Below, piece after piece: positions 1-7,694 of a stretch of 64,000 nt of DNA. The stretch covers positions 3,440,136 to 3,504,135 of the forward strand of contig CP129481.1 of NCBI GenBank assembly GCA_030583905.1. The letters run 5' to 3'. Made by a program: the position numbers and the translations under genes. The notes below the pieces were generated by a model. That model did no database searches. It saw nothing but the letters and a program-made list of their open reading frames with translations, and had not been told where the DNA came from. This DNA is from Anaerolineales bacterium. GTDB lineage: Bacteria; Chloroflexota; Anaerolineae; Anaerolineales; Villigracilaceae. How positions within the stretch are numbered: position 1 is the stretch's first letter; the number at the start of each line of letters is the position of its first letter.

Positions 1-433
1 ATGCCCTGGTGTTGGCAAGGGCGGTGTCCCTGTCCTTCAAGCGCCGCCACTCTGCCGCAAAGAGACCGGCGGGCGCGGCAACCATCCCGCCCAGCGGCGT
101 GAAAATAATGCTGATGATGATCCCCGCCGCAAACGCCAGCAGGATGGAAGACCAGGGCACTTCCTTGTCGCGCACATGCTTGGCAATGATGATGTTGTCA
201 ATGACGTTGCCGACGACCATCAGCAGGGTGATGAACACGAACAAAGTCCAGTCCACCCAGGTCATCTTGCCGTTCGAGGCTTGAACCAGGGCATAGACCA
301 GCGTGCCGATCCACATGACCGTCAGCCCGGGGAAGATGGGAATGAGCAAGCCCGCCAGCCCCGCCAGCAGGACGAACAGCGTGAGCGCTTCCAAAACCAC
401 CTGACCGAAGAACTCCCATGAGAAGGGAACCAT
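1..433 (-). CDS. DUF456 family membrane protein, 3' end outside window
   Basis: The reading frame starts at the ATG at 433-431 and stays open to base 1, giving 144 codons, so the C-terminus is outside the window. The translation is strongly hydrophobic, with about three membrane segments (residues about 10-35, 35-55 and 65-85) followed by Gly/Ala-rich helices. The pattern of an IPxxPG-like turn (LIPIFPG, about residue 33) and a later hydrophobic stretch ending in GNVIDN matches DUF456 membrane proteins, whose function is unknown. It ends about 120 bases downstream of the serS stop on the same strand. Family assignment is by eye. Confidence 0.6.
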   Translation of the reverse strand, partial: MVPFSWEFFGQVVLEALTLFVLLAGLAGLLIPIFPGLTVMWIGTLVYALVQASNGKMTWVDWTLFVFITLLMVVGNVIDNIIIAKHVRDKEVPWSSILLAFAAGIIISIIFTPLGGMVAAPAGLFAAEWRRLKDRDTALANTRA

Positions 434-550
434 TTGTTGTCGGGTCTCCTTTATTTGACGTTGGACCGCGGACGGCGGGCTGTGTTCACGCGCTACCGTC
501 CACGGTCGGATACTTCCAATACGAGATACAACCCAAATCGTTGCATCCCG

Positions 551-1822
551 CTACGGTGTGATGACCTCGATGCCGCCCATCCACGGGCGCAGGACTTCAG
601 GCACGAGGATCGAGCCGTCGGCTTGCTGGTAGTTCTCCATCACGGCGATCATCGTGCGCGGCAGACCCAGCCCGGAACCGTTCAGCGTGTGCAGGAGGCG
701 CGTCCTGCCGCCATCGGCGGGGCGGTATTTGATGTTCGCGCGGCGCGCCTGAAAATCGGTCACATTGGAAACCGACGAAACCTCCAGCCACTCGTCACAG
801 CCGGGCGCCCAAAGCTCCAGGTCGTAAGTCAATGTTGCGCCAAAACCGATGTCGCCCGTGCACAACTGTTTCACGCGGTAGGGAATGCCGAGCAGTTCGC
901 AGGTCTCTTCGGCATCCTTCAACATCTTCTGATGCAGCGCTTCCGAATCTTCGGGCTTGCAATAGGTGTACATCTCCACTTTATCGAACTGATGCCCGCG
1001 TTTGATGCCGCGCACATCGCGTCCCGCACTCATCTTTTCGCGGCGGAAGCAGGGCGTGTAGGCTGTGTATAGCCTCGGCAGGGATGCTTCATCGAGGATC
1101 TCATCCATGTGCAAACCAGTCAACGGGATCTCGGCGGTCGGCACAAAGTACAGGTCTTCCTCGTGGTCTTTGTAGAGATTGTCCGCGAACTTCGGCAGCT
1201 GCCCCGCGCCGTACACCGTCGCGGTCTTGACCATGAACGGAAGGTACTCCTCCTGATACCCCTGGCGGATGTGCAGGTCGAGCATCCATGCGATCAACGC
1301 GCGCTGCAATCTCGCGCCGGCTCCCTGCAACACGTAAAAGCGGGAGCCGGTCAGCTTGGTGCCGCGTTCAAAGTCAATGATACCGAGCGCAGGTCCGAGG
1401 TCCCAGTGCGGAAGCGGTTGAAAGTCAAATTTGCGCGGCTCGCCCACGGTCTTGATGACCACGTTCTCGCTATCGTCTTTTCCGTATGGCGTGCGCTCGT
1501 CGGGGATGTTGGGCAGGACGGATGTCAACCCGTTCAATTCGGATTCGACCTGCTCCACTTCCTTGTCCAACGCTGAGATCTGGTCGCCCACCACGCGCAT
1601 CGCCTCGATCTTCGCCCCCCGTTCTGCGGCGTCTTTCATTTTGCCGATCTCCTTCGAGACGACATTCCGCTCCGCCTTGAGCGCCTCCACCTGACCCAGC
1701 AATGCGCGGCGTTTTTCATCCAACTGCAAAATGGCGTCCACGGGAGATGCGTCCATCTGGCGGTCTGCCAGCGCTTTGCGGACCACATCGGGCGTTTCGC
1801 GAATAAGATTGATATCAAGCAT
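551..1822 (-). CDS. serS: Seryl-tRNA synthetase
   Basis: A class II synthetase of 423 residues, the usual length. The N-terminus [14 protein letters not shown] leads into the long antiparallel coiled-coil arm (about residues 28-100) that grips the tRNA-Ser variable arm. The catalytic core has motif 2 ([20 protein letters not shown], about residue 260) and a motif 3 region near the end ([15 protein letters not shown]) that binds ATP. The start at 1822 is chosen because it follows AAAGGAG and because everything further upstream is T-box leader RNA. The enzyme charges tRNA-Ser in the cytoplasm and is expected to rise when uncharged tRNA-Ser accumulates. Confidence 0.97.
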   Translation of the reverse strand: MLDINLIRETPDVVRKALADRQMDASPVDAILQLDEKRRALLGQVEALKAERNVVSKEIGKMKDAAERGAKIEAMRVVGDQISALDKEVEQVESELNGLTSVLPNIPDERTPYGKDDSENVVIKTVGEPRKFDFQPLPHWDLGPALGIIDFERGTKLTGSRFYVLQGAGARLQRALIAWMLDLHIRQGYQEEYLPFMVKTATVYGAGQLPKFADNLYKDHEEDLYFVPTAEIPLTGLHMDEILDEASLPRLYTAYTPCFRREKMSAGRDVRGIKRGHQFDKVEMYTYCKPEDSEALHQKMLKDAEETCELLGIPYRVKQLCTGDIGFGATLTYDLELWAPGCDEWLEVSSVSNVTDFQARRANIKYRPADGGRTRLLHTLNGSGLGLPRTMIAVMENYQQADGSILVPEVLRPWMGGIEVITP

Positions 1823-2103
1823 AGTGACTCTCCTTTGTAACAAAATACGCCCCCGTCCATTTGCAGGACGAAGGGGCGTTTCGTGGTGCCACCTGCTTTC
1901 ATTGCGCTCACAGAGCACAATCTCGGAGTACGCGCTAACGGGCGTTTCCCGATCCTCTTATGGAGTGCAGACAAAAGTCTGCACGTACCTCTGCGAGGAT
2001 GACTTGGGCGAAGCGGATTTCATCATCTGGCTGGTCGTCTCGCACTGACCGACGACTCTCTGGAACAGTTGCTTGATTACTTGTCTTCGCGCGGGTCGTA
2101 TTA
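1823..2103 (-). promoter_or_regulatory. Serine T-box riboswitch leader of serS
   Basis: On the minus strand the leader carries the T-box core AGGTGGCACCACG (1894-1882) directly before an intrinsic terminator, the normal antiterminator arrangement. Further 5', GCGAAG (2090-2085) can pair with CTTCGC (2013-2008) to close stem I. The 5' side of the enclosed loop carries an AGTA motif, and the 3' side reads AAA-TCC-G. The TCC at 2017-2015 is therefore the likely specifier and is a serine codon, matching the downstream gene. The transcript start near 2103 is inferred from the promoter. Binding of uncharged tRNA-Ser(GGA) would allow readthrough into serS. Confidence 0.92.
1842..1882 (-). terminator. 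T-box attenuator terminator
   Basis: On the minus strand AACGCCCC and GGGGGCGT flank an inner GTCC/GGAC pair, and the hairpin ends in ATTTTG. It lies between the T-box core and the serS ribosome-binding site, so it is the terminating alternative to the antiterminator. Confidence 0.85.
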
Positions 2104-2109
2104 CGTGCG

Positions 2110-2137
2110 ATTATACGCGGCACGCTCATTATGTCAA
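2110..2137 (-). promoter_or_regulatory. Consensus sigma-70-type promoter of serS
   Basis: TTGACA (2137-2132) and TATAAT (2115-2110) are perfect hexamers separated by 16 bases. They point into the T-box leader and sit just outside the last terminator of the tRNA-like repeat block. Confidence 0.9.
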
Positions 2138-2149
2138 TATGGGATTAAT

Positions 2150-2175
2150 AAAAAAACCGCCTCTTGCGAAGCGGT
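2150..2175 (-). terminator. Terminator after the fourth tRNA-like unit
   Basis: ACCGC and GCGGT arms with a GCAA loop are followed by a T-run on the minus strand. The hairpin is nearly identical to those at 2356-2380 and 2457-2483. Confidence 0.75.
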
Positions 2176-2186
2176 CGTGCTTGTTG

Positions 2187-2246
2187 TGCCCCCACGGGGA
2201 TTCGAACCCCGGTCACAGCCTCGCATACCTCGATGGTATGAAGGGG
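2187..2246 (-). pseudogene. tRNA-like remnant, fourth unit
   Basis: About 60 bases whose 3' half equals the T-arm and acceptor strand of the tRNA-Glu at 2491-2563 (ACCGGGGTTCGAATCCCCGT then GGGGGC). The 5' half is instead a short TACC-loop-GGTA hairpin, so the D-arm and anticodon arm of a normal tRNA are missing. It is too short to be a canonical tRNA and is probably a decayed tandem copy. Confidence 0.7.
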
Positions 2247-2252
2247 CTTATG

Positions 2253-2284
2253 AAAACAAAACAGCCACTTTTCAGCGGCTGTAG
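2253..2284 (-). terminator. Terminator after the third tRNA-like unit
   Basis: CAGCCGCTGAAAAGTGGCTG forms a hairpin followed by TTTTGTTTT on the minus strand. Its stem differs from the other three terminators of this block. Confidence 0.75.
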
Positions 2285-2289
2285 ATTTG

Positions 2290-2348
2290 TGCCCCACGGG
2301 GATTCGAACCCCGGTCACAGCCTCGCGTACCTCGATGGTATGAAGGGG
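2290..2348 (-). pseudogene. tRNA-like remnant, third unit
   Basis: Same structure as the unit at 2187-2246: an intact T-arm copy of tRNA-Glu after a short hairpin. The acceptor strand has lost one G (GTGGGGC). Confidence 0.7.
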
Positions 2349-2355
2349 TTGGAAT

Positions 2356-2380
2356 CAAAAACCGCCTCTTGCGAAGCGGT
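2356..2380 (-). terminator. Terminator after the second tRNA-like unit
   Basis: Copy of the ACCGC/GCGGT hairpin with a T-run on the minus strand. Confidence 0.75.
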
Positions 2381-2391
2381 CATGCTTGTTG

Positions 2392-2450
2392 TGCCCCCAC
2401 AGAGATTCGAACCTGGTCACAGCCTCGCGTACCTCGATGGTATGAAGGGG
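2392..2450 (-). pseudogene. tRNA-like remnant, second unit, mutated T-stem
   Basis: Same plan as the neighbouring units, but the T-stem reads ACCAGG-TTCGAAT-CTCTGT and no longer pairs properly. Mutation in only some copies supports decay rather than selection for tRNA function. Confidence 0.7.
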
Positions 2451-2456
2451 TTGGAA

Positions 2457-2483
2457 TAAAAAACCGCCTCTTGCGAAGCGGTC
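2457..2483 (-). terminator. Terminator of tRNA-Glu
   Basis: On the minus strand, just after the tRNA 3' end, an ACCGC/GCGGT stem with a GNRA-type loop is followed by a T-run. Confidence 0.8.
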
Positions 2484-2490
2484 GTGCTTG

Positions 2491-2563
2491 TGCCCCCACG
2501 GGGATTCGAACCCCGGTCGTAGCCTTGAAAGGGCTGCGTCCTAGTCCACTAGACGATGGGGGC
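2491..2563 (-). tRNA. tRNA-Glu(UUC)
   Basis: A complete cloverleaf on the minus strand. The acceptor GCCCCCA pairs with TGGGGGC, the D-arm contains GTCTAGTGGACTAGGAC, and the anticodon loop CTTTCAA gives anticodon TTC. The T-arm is CCGGGGTTCGAATCCCCGT. The discriminator base is A and no CCA is encoded. The overall sequence pattern is that of bacterial tRNA-Glu. Confidence 0.95.
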
Positions 2564-2622
2564 ATTTCTTGAGCGGACGAATTCTATCATCCACTTCCAT
2601 GCCAGTCAAGCAGATTTCGGGG

Positions 2623-3171
2623 CTAATTTTCGGGCTTTACACGATGGTTTTGCAGCGCCATAATGTCGATCACCTTGCGGTTGACCAGGATGCCCGCGCT
2701 TTCCACGCGCACGTTGGGGATCAGGATGGCGGTCAACGTGGCGTTGAAGACCGGCAGGAAGTCGCGCGTGCCGTCCGCCATGATGGCGGCAAAATCAAAA
2801 CGACCGGGCAATTCCATCATCCCTTCCACTTCAAAGACCTGCGTCACGATCCGCACGGAATATTCCACCACATGGCTGTACCCTCCGCGCACAAGCGCCT
2901 GCGGACCAAGGTCTTCGCGCCGCGAAAGGCACACCGCATGGATCTGCCGCTTCATCATCCGCACGACCTCGAAATGGTCAACCAGTTTTGTGGGCATGTG
3001 CAGGCGCGCCAGGCGCGCATCGTTCACATCCAGCGAGGAATGTGTAGGGTCGTTCAATATGCCCATGGCGCCGTGCGAGGTCACCATGGTCTTCCCCACC
3101 ACACGATACCCCGATGTCAGGATATCGGTTGAGATAAAACGATGGGTGCGCGGGGATGCATCAAGGGACAT
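2623..3171 (-). CDS. Conserved hypothetical protein, 182 aa
   Basis: I do not recognise this protein. It has no signal peptide or membrane segment and looks soluble. It opens MSLDASPRTHRFISTDIL and contains a central stretch (about residues 38-100) with several His and Arg residues, then a beta-rich C-terminal half. It may be the last gene of the run that starts upstream with signal peptidase I, lying 12 bases after the zinc-finger gene stop. No clear Shine-Dalgarno precedes the ATG, which fits coupling to the upstream gene. Confidence 0.6.
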   Translation of the reverse strand: MSLDASPRTHRFISTDILTSGYRVVGKTMVTSHGAMGILNDPTHSSLDVNDARLARLHMPTKLVDHFEVVRMMKRQIHAVCLSRREDLGPQALVRGGYSHVVEYSVRIVTQVFEVEGMMELPGRFDFAAIMADGTRDFLPVFNATLTAILIPNVRVESAGILVNRKVIDIMALQNHRVKPEN

Positions 3172-3183
3172 AAAAGAGCAGCG

Positions 3184-3480
3184 TCAGGAATCGGAAATGG
3201 GGCGCGGCGCGCCGGGTTGAGGTCGGGGGGGGGGCGGCGTGCGGCGCTGGGATCTGGTCGGGTTGCCGGCATTCGGGTCCAGAAGCATGTTCAGCCACTG
3301 GATCGCCCGCTCGTCATATTCGCGTTTGCCGCACACATCGCAGATCCAGGCGGGGAAATGCGGAACCGTGATCAACTCATTGCCCAGCCATGTAAAATAG
3401 GTAATACGGCGGGCAAGCATGACGCCCGCATGACATTCATTGCACGGAATGGTCGATGGATTGAGTTCAGTATCGCTCAT
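3184..3480 (-). CDS. YgiT/MqsA-type zinc finger protein
   Basis: A protein of 98 residues starting MSDTELNPS. It has two Cys pairs, CNEC near residue 13 and CDVC near residue 45, separated by a beta-rich segment with VPHFPAWICDVCG. This is the spacing of the YgiT-type (MqsA N-terminal) zinc-finger domain. The C-terminal third is Pro/Arg-rich and shows no helix-turn-helix. No toxin-like partner is adjacent, so I would not call it an antitoxin. The start at 3480 was chosen over an upstream in-frame ATG because that one overlaps lepB. Confidence 0.65.
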   Translation of the reverse strand: MSDTELNPSTIPCNECHAGVMLARRITYFTWLGNELITVPHFPAWICDVCGKREYDERAIQWLNMLLDPNAGNPTRSQRRTPPPPRPQPGAPRPISDS

Positions 3481-3488
3481 ATCGTATC

Positions 3489-4097
3489 CTATTGCGCCGC
3501 AAAGGCTCCCGTATGCTCCAAAAATCCCCACATGGGCGGGGGCCAATAGATCAGGACCGCCTTGCCGACCACGTTCTCCGCCGGCAGAAAGCCCCAGTCT
3601 TTCGAGTCGTTCGAGTTGTTGCGGTTATCACCCAGCACAAAGAGAAAACCATCCTCCACCGTCCACTCGCCGGAGTAATAAGGCGTCTGGGCAATGTACG
3701 GCTCGTTGAGCATCTGCCCGTTCACAAACACCTGACCATCCTGCACCTTCACACGATCGCCGGGCAGTCCGATCACGCGCTTGATCAGCTCCTCATCCGG
3801 GTTCAAGGGAAAGTGAAACACAACGATATCGCCGCGCTCCACGTCGCTCCAAACATAGCTCAGTTTGCTCACCAACACGAACTCGCCGTCTTCCAAGGTC
3901 GGGCGCATACTGAAACCATCCACCCGCACGCGCGCAGACACCGCATTGATGACCACGAACAAAACCACCGCCAAAATGACGGTTTCCAGCATATCCAGCG
4001 CAAAACGGGTCCAATTCGTTTTTTCCTCCGCCGGAGGGGTTTCCGTGGTTCCGCTCGCCTGCGCTTCCTGTTCCAAAATTTCCAAACGTGCCTCCAT
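3489..4097 (-). CDS. lepB: Signal peptidase I, bacterial type
   Basis: A type I signal peptidase of about 202 residues that cleaves signal peptides on the outer face of the membrane. An acidic cytoplasmic N-terminus is followed by one membrane segment (FALDMLETVILAVVLFVVI). The catalytic Ser lies in DGFSMRPTLEDGE, and the general-base Lys lies in EELIKRVIGLPGD. The box GDNRNNSNDSKDWG near the C-terminus is also diagnostic. The start MEARLEILEQE at 4097 lies 46 bases after the upstream stop, and TATAAT occurs a few bases before it, so a short-leader promoter is possible. A second, Sec11-type signal peptidase is encoded at 17104-18969. Confidence 0.93.
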   Translation of the reverse strand: MEARLEILEQEAQASGTTETPPAEEKTNWTRFALDMLETVILAVVLFVVINAVSARVRVDGFSMRPTLEDGEFVLVSKLSYVWSDVERGDIVVFHFPLNPDEELIKRVIGLPGDRVKVQDGQVFVNGQMLNEPYIAQTPYYSGEWTVEDGFLFVLGDNRNNSNDSKDWGFLPAENVVGKAVLIYWPPPMWGFLEHTGAFAAQ

Positions 4098-4143
4098 ATC
4101 GCTCGTAAAATTATACTTCCATTTTTCGACATTCCACCCGCCC

Positions 4144-4863
4144 TTAAGTCTTACCCCACGCAAAGTAAGTTGGCACGTGCAGAACCCGCTCCCCGCGCCT
4201 GCGCGCCTGTTCATCCAATTCCTTCATCTTTTGGATGTCCTCGCCCGCGACGGAATCAGCCAGATCGGCTTTTATCACATCCCATTCATTCTCCCACTCC
4301 TCAAGCGAACGCTTCGCATCCATGCTTTGAATGGGTCCTGTTTCAAGCAGCGTGATCCCCGCCTGATGAAACGTCTCCGCCAGAAGCGACCCGAAGAACG
4401 GATCCGCGCCCTGCCGGATCAATGCCTGCGTCTGCCATTCGCCGAGCGGCTTCAGCGCGGCTGGCTCGTCCACCCGCTGACGATAATCCGGCTCCGCCAG
4501 CGCCAGAACGGTTTTGCCCACCCGCGCCATCTCACGGACAACCCGCAGCGGGTTCCTTACCCACAGCAGAAGGAAGTGACAGAACACGATGTCGAAGGAT
4601 TTGTCAGGATAGGGCAGAAAGTGCGCGTCACCGAGCGTCAACGAAGCGGCTGGAGCGTGGATTCGGCATTGGGCAAGCGAAGCAGGCTCGAGGTCCAAGC
4701 CATGAAGCGGGGCGGGCGCGTTGATCTCACGCAGGATGGCTCCCGTACCGCAGCCTACTTCCAATACACGGTTTGCATTGGGCAAGCCCGCCCTGTCAAA
4801 AAGATAATTCCGCAGGTCGCGGGTCCACACGGCTTGCTGGAGATAACGCGCGTGCCAGTTCAT
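4144..4863 (-). CDS. Class I SAM-dependent methyltransferase
   Basis: A protein of 239 residues with the glycine-rich SAM motif VLEVGCGTGAILREI near residue 32, an acidic residue at the end of strand 2 (LHGLDLEP), and motif II/III regions typical of the Methyltransf_11 fold (PDKSFDIVFCHFLLLWVRNP). The substrate cannot be told. The start MNWHARYLQQ at 4863 overlaps the stop of the upstream phosphatase in an ATGA arrangement, so the two genes are probably translationally coupled. An upstream in-frame extension would lie inside the phosphatase gene and is rejected. Confidence 0.85.
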   Translation of the reverse strand: MNWHARYLQQAVWTRDLRNYLFDRAGLPNANRVLEVGCGTGAILREINAPAPLHGLDLEPASLAQCRIHAPAASLTLGDAHFLPYPDKSFDIVFCHFLLLWVRNPLRVVREMARVGKTVLALAEPDYRQRVDEPAALKPLGEWQTQALIRQGADPFFGSLLAETFHQAGITLLETGPIQSMDAKRSLEEWENEWDVIKADLADSVAGEDIQKMKELDEQARRRGERVLHVPTYFAWGKT

Positions 4864-5432
4864 CCTTCGCAGTATCGCGGCTTGTGGTTTCGGGGCGGCT
4901 CCTCCCACCAGTTGCGGACGAACTCGAATTGCTCGTCGGTTTCGGGAGAGGTCATAAAGAAATAGGTTTGCGGTCTGGTTTTGTACAATCCGGCGACGCG
5001 CTTCAAGGCATCGTCTGCGGAAAGCCCGCGGCGGATGAAGTAACACGCCACTGTGACGCCTGTGCGCCCCACCCCGCCCCAGCAGTGGACGTATACAGGA
5101 TTGCCGCGCTCGATGGAGTTGTCAATGACGTCGAGTATCTCGCTCATTTGGTTTGAGGTGGGAATGCTGTGATCGCGGATGGGAAAGCGATGATAGGCGA
5201 GGTCGAGGTCGTAGATGCGGGACTGGTCTTTGAGGATGGGTTCGTATGGGACGAGTTCGTGCGGCTGGGTCAGGTCAACGAAGGTGCGGATGCCCGCTTC
5301 GAGAAAAGCTTCGATGCGGCGGCGCGCGGCTTCAGGGTCGCGGCTGGCGGGGTATTCGCCCGCGAGAAAGCGGTCTTCTTCGACCCAGTAGGATTCGGGG
5401 ATGGGAAGTTTTTTCAAGGGATGTTCGAACAC
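4860..5432 (-). CDS. Dual-specificity/tyrosine phosphatase family protein
   Basis: A protein of 190 residues with the Cys-based phosphatase signature HCWGGVGRTG (about residues 117-126), which fits HCxxGxGRT with the catalytic Cys and the phosphate-binding Arg. An upstream Asp-containing loop (FPIRDHSIP) could supply the general acid. Related prokaryotic proteins act on phosphotyrosine or phosphoinositide-like substrates, but the target here is unknown. The gene is followed by an overlapping methyltransferase, and the pseudo-radical-SAM gene ends 45 bases upstream. Confidence 0.85.
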   Translation of the reverse strand: MFEHPLKKLPIPESYWVEEDRFLAGEYPASRDPEAARRRIEAFLEAGIRTFVDLTQPHELVPYEPILKDQSRIYDLDLAYHRFPIRDHSIPTSNQMSEILDVIDNSIERGNPVYVHCWGGVGRTGVTVACYFIRRGLSADDALKRVAGLYKTRPQTYFFMTSPETDEQFEFVRNWWEEPPRNHKPRYCEG

Positions 5433-5477
5433 GGTTTCAGGTATCCTTGCTGGAATTCCGGCAAGGATACCATGGAG

Positions 5478-6617
5478 TTATTTTCCAGAGATCGTTTCCC
5501 AGCCATCTCTCAGGAAGTTGCCAAGCACCTTATCCGCTTCGCCCTGTGCGGGGAGCACGTCGCCGTCGGGTTCAACGTACATCCATGCCCTGCCCGCGCC
5601 TGCGGGAATTTCATCGTCCACGGTTTCGATGCTGACGGGGTTGGATGCAGAATACGGCACGGGCAGATCCCAGCGCAGGTTGAGAGCCAGTATGCTGGCT
5701 GCATCCTGTAATTCGAGCAGTTTGTCCACCAGAGAGCTATCCGCGGCGCTGAGGGAGATATTTTCCACGCCAAGGTTGGCGACTTTCTCCAAAATCTCTT
5801 TTGCCTGATTCACGTTCTCGTTATTCAGGGTGAGATGGACTGTGATGAAAATATCCTGCGGGACGATGGTCTGGATGGCTTTCCATGAGCGCGGCTCATC
5901 AGGTTGCAAGACGAGCAGGATGTGGTCAAGCCCCGTTTGCAGGAGGGTTTCGAGGTATTCTTTGTCGGCGAGTTTGATGCCGTCTGTCAGCAAGCCGCAG
6001 ACTTGTCCGTTCTTTTCGGCGTGGGCAATGAGTTCGGGAAGGTCGTCGCGCAAGGTCGCTTCGCCGCCTGTGAAGACGATGTGCGGAATGCCGGCGTGCC
6101 AGGCTTTATCGAGAATGACCTGCCATTCGGCGGTGGTCAGTTCGCGGTCCACACGCTTGACGGGGGCATATTGAGCGTGAGTCCCTTCGGGCAGGCGATA
6201 CGTCAGGGCGCAATCCAGCCGCAGGGTGGAATCCGCTGTGTGGGGCTGTGCCCGCTCAAAGCCGAGGAAGGAAGCGGGGTCAAGGTCGGGCGTGGAGACG
6301 AGAGCGTGTATCCGCTCGGAGAAGCCGGTGAAGTCTGCAAGCGCATCCTTCCATTTGATGTTATAACGCGCGGCGATCTCCTTTGCGGCGTCTTCGGGCG
6401 GTGTGCCTTTTACAAAATGATAGGCATGCTCGGCAGCGGTTGGATTGAGCTGCAAAACAGTGGAGGCGTTGATGACGAGAATGCCCGAGCCATCAGGGCG
6501 CAAGCGCAGATGGAGACGGTATGGCTTTTCATCTTCAAAAGCCTGCATATGCATTGTGCCGGCGGGAAGCGGCGTGACCTTTGCAAAACGTTTTGTGATG
6601 CGTTGAAAAATGTTCAT
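5478..6617 (-). CDS. Degenerate radical SAM-like protein with PqqD-like N-terminus, cluster cysteines lost
   Basis: A protein of 379 residues that parallels the radical SAM/SPASM enzyme at 8883-10247 along its whole length. Residues about 35-105 form a PqqD-like domain of the RiPP-recognition type (HLRLRPDG...LNPTAAEHAY). At 141-150, where the enzyme has CNNDCAHC, this protein reads RLPEGTHAQY, so all three cysteines that hold the [4Fe-4S] cluster are gone. The following fold is kept (IPHIVFTGGEATLRDDLPELI). The C-terminal SPASM cysteines are also replaced (EPDGDVLPAQGE) and the protein stops soon after. It cannot do normal radical SAM chemistry. A binding or scaffold role beside the active paralogue is inferred. 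Confidence 0.85.
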   Translation of the reverse strand: MNIFQRITKRFAKVTPLPAGTMHMQAFEDEKPYRLHLRLRPDGSGILVINASTVLQLNPTAAEHAYHFVKGTPPEDAAKEIAARYNIKWKDALADFTGFSERIHALVSTPDLDPASFLGFERAQPHTADSTLRLDCALTYRLPEGTHAQYAPVKRVDRELTTAEWQVILDKAWHAGIPHIVFTGGEATLRDDLPELIAHAEKNGQVCGLLTDGIKLADKEYLETLLQTGLDHILLVLQPDEPRSWKAIQTIVPQDIFITVHLTLNNENVNQAKEILEKVANLGVENISLSAADSSLVDKLLELQDAASILALNLRWDLPVPYSASNPVSIETVDDEIPAGAGRAWMYVEPDGDVLPAQGEADKVLGNFLRDGWETISGK

Positions 6618-6626
6618 GTGATTCTC

Positions 6627-7667
6627 CTATGGACCCAGCCAGCCCATATCTGCAAGGAAAAGATAGAGGTAGCCGACCAGCATGATCATGTATATCGCCA
6701 TTTCGATGCGCCCCCACACACGTTCGAGGGAGAGCGAAAAATTGTCCTTGATGGTGCCGACAATACCTTCGAGATTGTCGAGTTTGCTGCGCAGGTTGTC
6801 CTTCCAGTCCTTCAGGTACAGTTCGCTTTGGATGGCTTCATATAATTTTGCCGAGTACCAATCGCCGATGAGCAGCAGGTTCTGTTCGACGCGCTCGAAA
6901 TCGATCATCACTTCGAGTTTGTGTTCCGCGATCTTGCGGACAACGCCGCTCGTCAGGCGCGGGCGTCCGCGGTCTTTGAAGAAGGTCTCGCTGATCGAGT
7001 CAAGCATGGCGTCAATGGACTGGTCCAACATGCGGTAGCGCAGGAGTTGATAATTGCCGATCTTGAGCAGGGCAATATCCGAGTCGTAATCTTCATTCGG
7101 CGCAATGATGACCGCGCCCTCCCAATCCACCACCGTCATGTCGCTGGCGGAATACTGTGTGCGCGAGATCAAAATCTCGTTGATCTCAGCCGGGTCGAGC
7201 GTCTCACGCTGTGAACGGATGAATTTCGCGAGCGCGGCGGCGTTCTTTTCGATCCATTTTTCGGGCGAAGGTTTCATCGTCTTCACCAGCAGGATGGTGT
7301 AGTCTTCGAACAGTCCGCTGGCACGGATGGCTTCGGGCACATACCTGCTCTGCAGCGCGGCTTGGATCTTGATCCGCAATTGCAGGACGGATGAAGCGAA
7401 TGGGTCTTCCAGATCAAAACGGCATTCAATCATTTGCGCGCAGCCATCATAGCGCTGCCGGCTGACGGAAACCGCGTAGCCTTCGATGATGATGGTCTCT
7501 TCGCCCAGGCTGACGAGGTCAATGTCTACAGGCTGGAAGTAAGGCGCATCCTTCTGGACTTTGAGTTGTTCGGGCGCCGGGGCTTTTCCCTCGTCCGAAT
7601 CAGGAAAGGCGAGCAGGTAACAGATTTGCACAAGACGGTTCCTATCGCTTGTCTCATCACTGATCAA
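6627..7667 (-). CDS. DUF155 (RMD1/YagE)-like membrane-anchored protein
   Basis: A protein of 346 residues with a soluble body and one membrane segment at the extreme C-terminus (IEMAIYMIMLVGYLYLFLADMGW). The middle and C-terminal parts follow the DUF155 pattern: an SASDMTVVDWEGAVII segment, then NYQLLRYRMLDQSID, then a helical region LLLIGDWYSAKLYEAI ending shortly before the membrane anchor. Eukaryotic members of this family sit in organelle membranes, but bacterial members have no firm function. It is 9 bases upstream of the pseudo-radical-SAM gene and so probably in the same operon. Family assignment is by eye. Confidence 0.6.
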   Translation of the reverse strand: MISDETSDRNRLVQICYLLAFPDSDEGKAPAPEQLKVQKDAPYFQPVDIDLVSLGEETIIIEGYAVSVSRQRYDGCAQMIECRFDLEDPFASSVLQLRIKIQAALQSRYVPEAIRASGLFEDYTILLVKTMKPSPEKWIEKNAAALAKFIRSQRETLDPAEINEILISRTQYSASDMTVVDWEGAVIIAPNEDYDSDIALLKIGNYQLLRYRMLDQSIDAMLDSISETFFKDRGRPRLTSGVVRKIAEHKLEVMIDFERVEQNLLLIGDWYSAKLYEAIQSELYLKDWKDNLRSKLDNLEGIVGTIKDNFSLSLERVWGRIEMAIYMIMLVGYLYLFLADMGWLGP

Positions 7668-7694
7668 GTATTATAAAAAAACACAAGATCGCAT

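Noticed and set aside
1823..1918. An N-terminal extension of SerS of about 32 residues
   Set aside because: It lies in the T-box terminator and antiterminator; the ATG at 1822 has its own Shine-Dalgarno and gives the normal protein length.
2073..2572. Plus-strand frames encoding repeated HGDSNPGHSLAYLDGMKGL-like units
   Set aside because: They are the antisense reading of tRNA-Glu and its remnants, a known source of false repeat proteins.
3184..3480. Antitoxin (MqsA) reading of the zinc-finger gene
   Set aside because: There is no C-terminal helix-turn-helix and no toxin-like neighbour.
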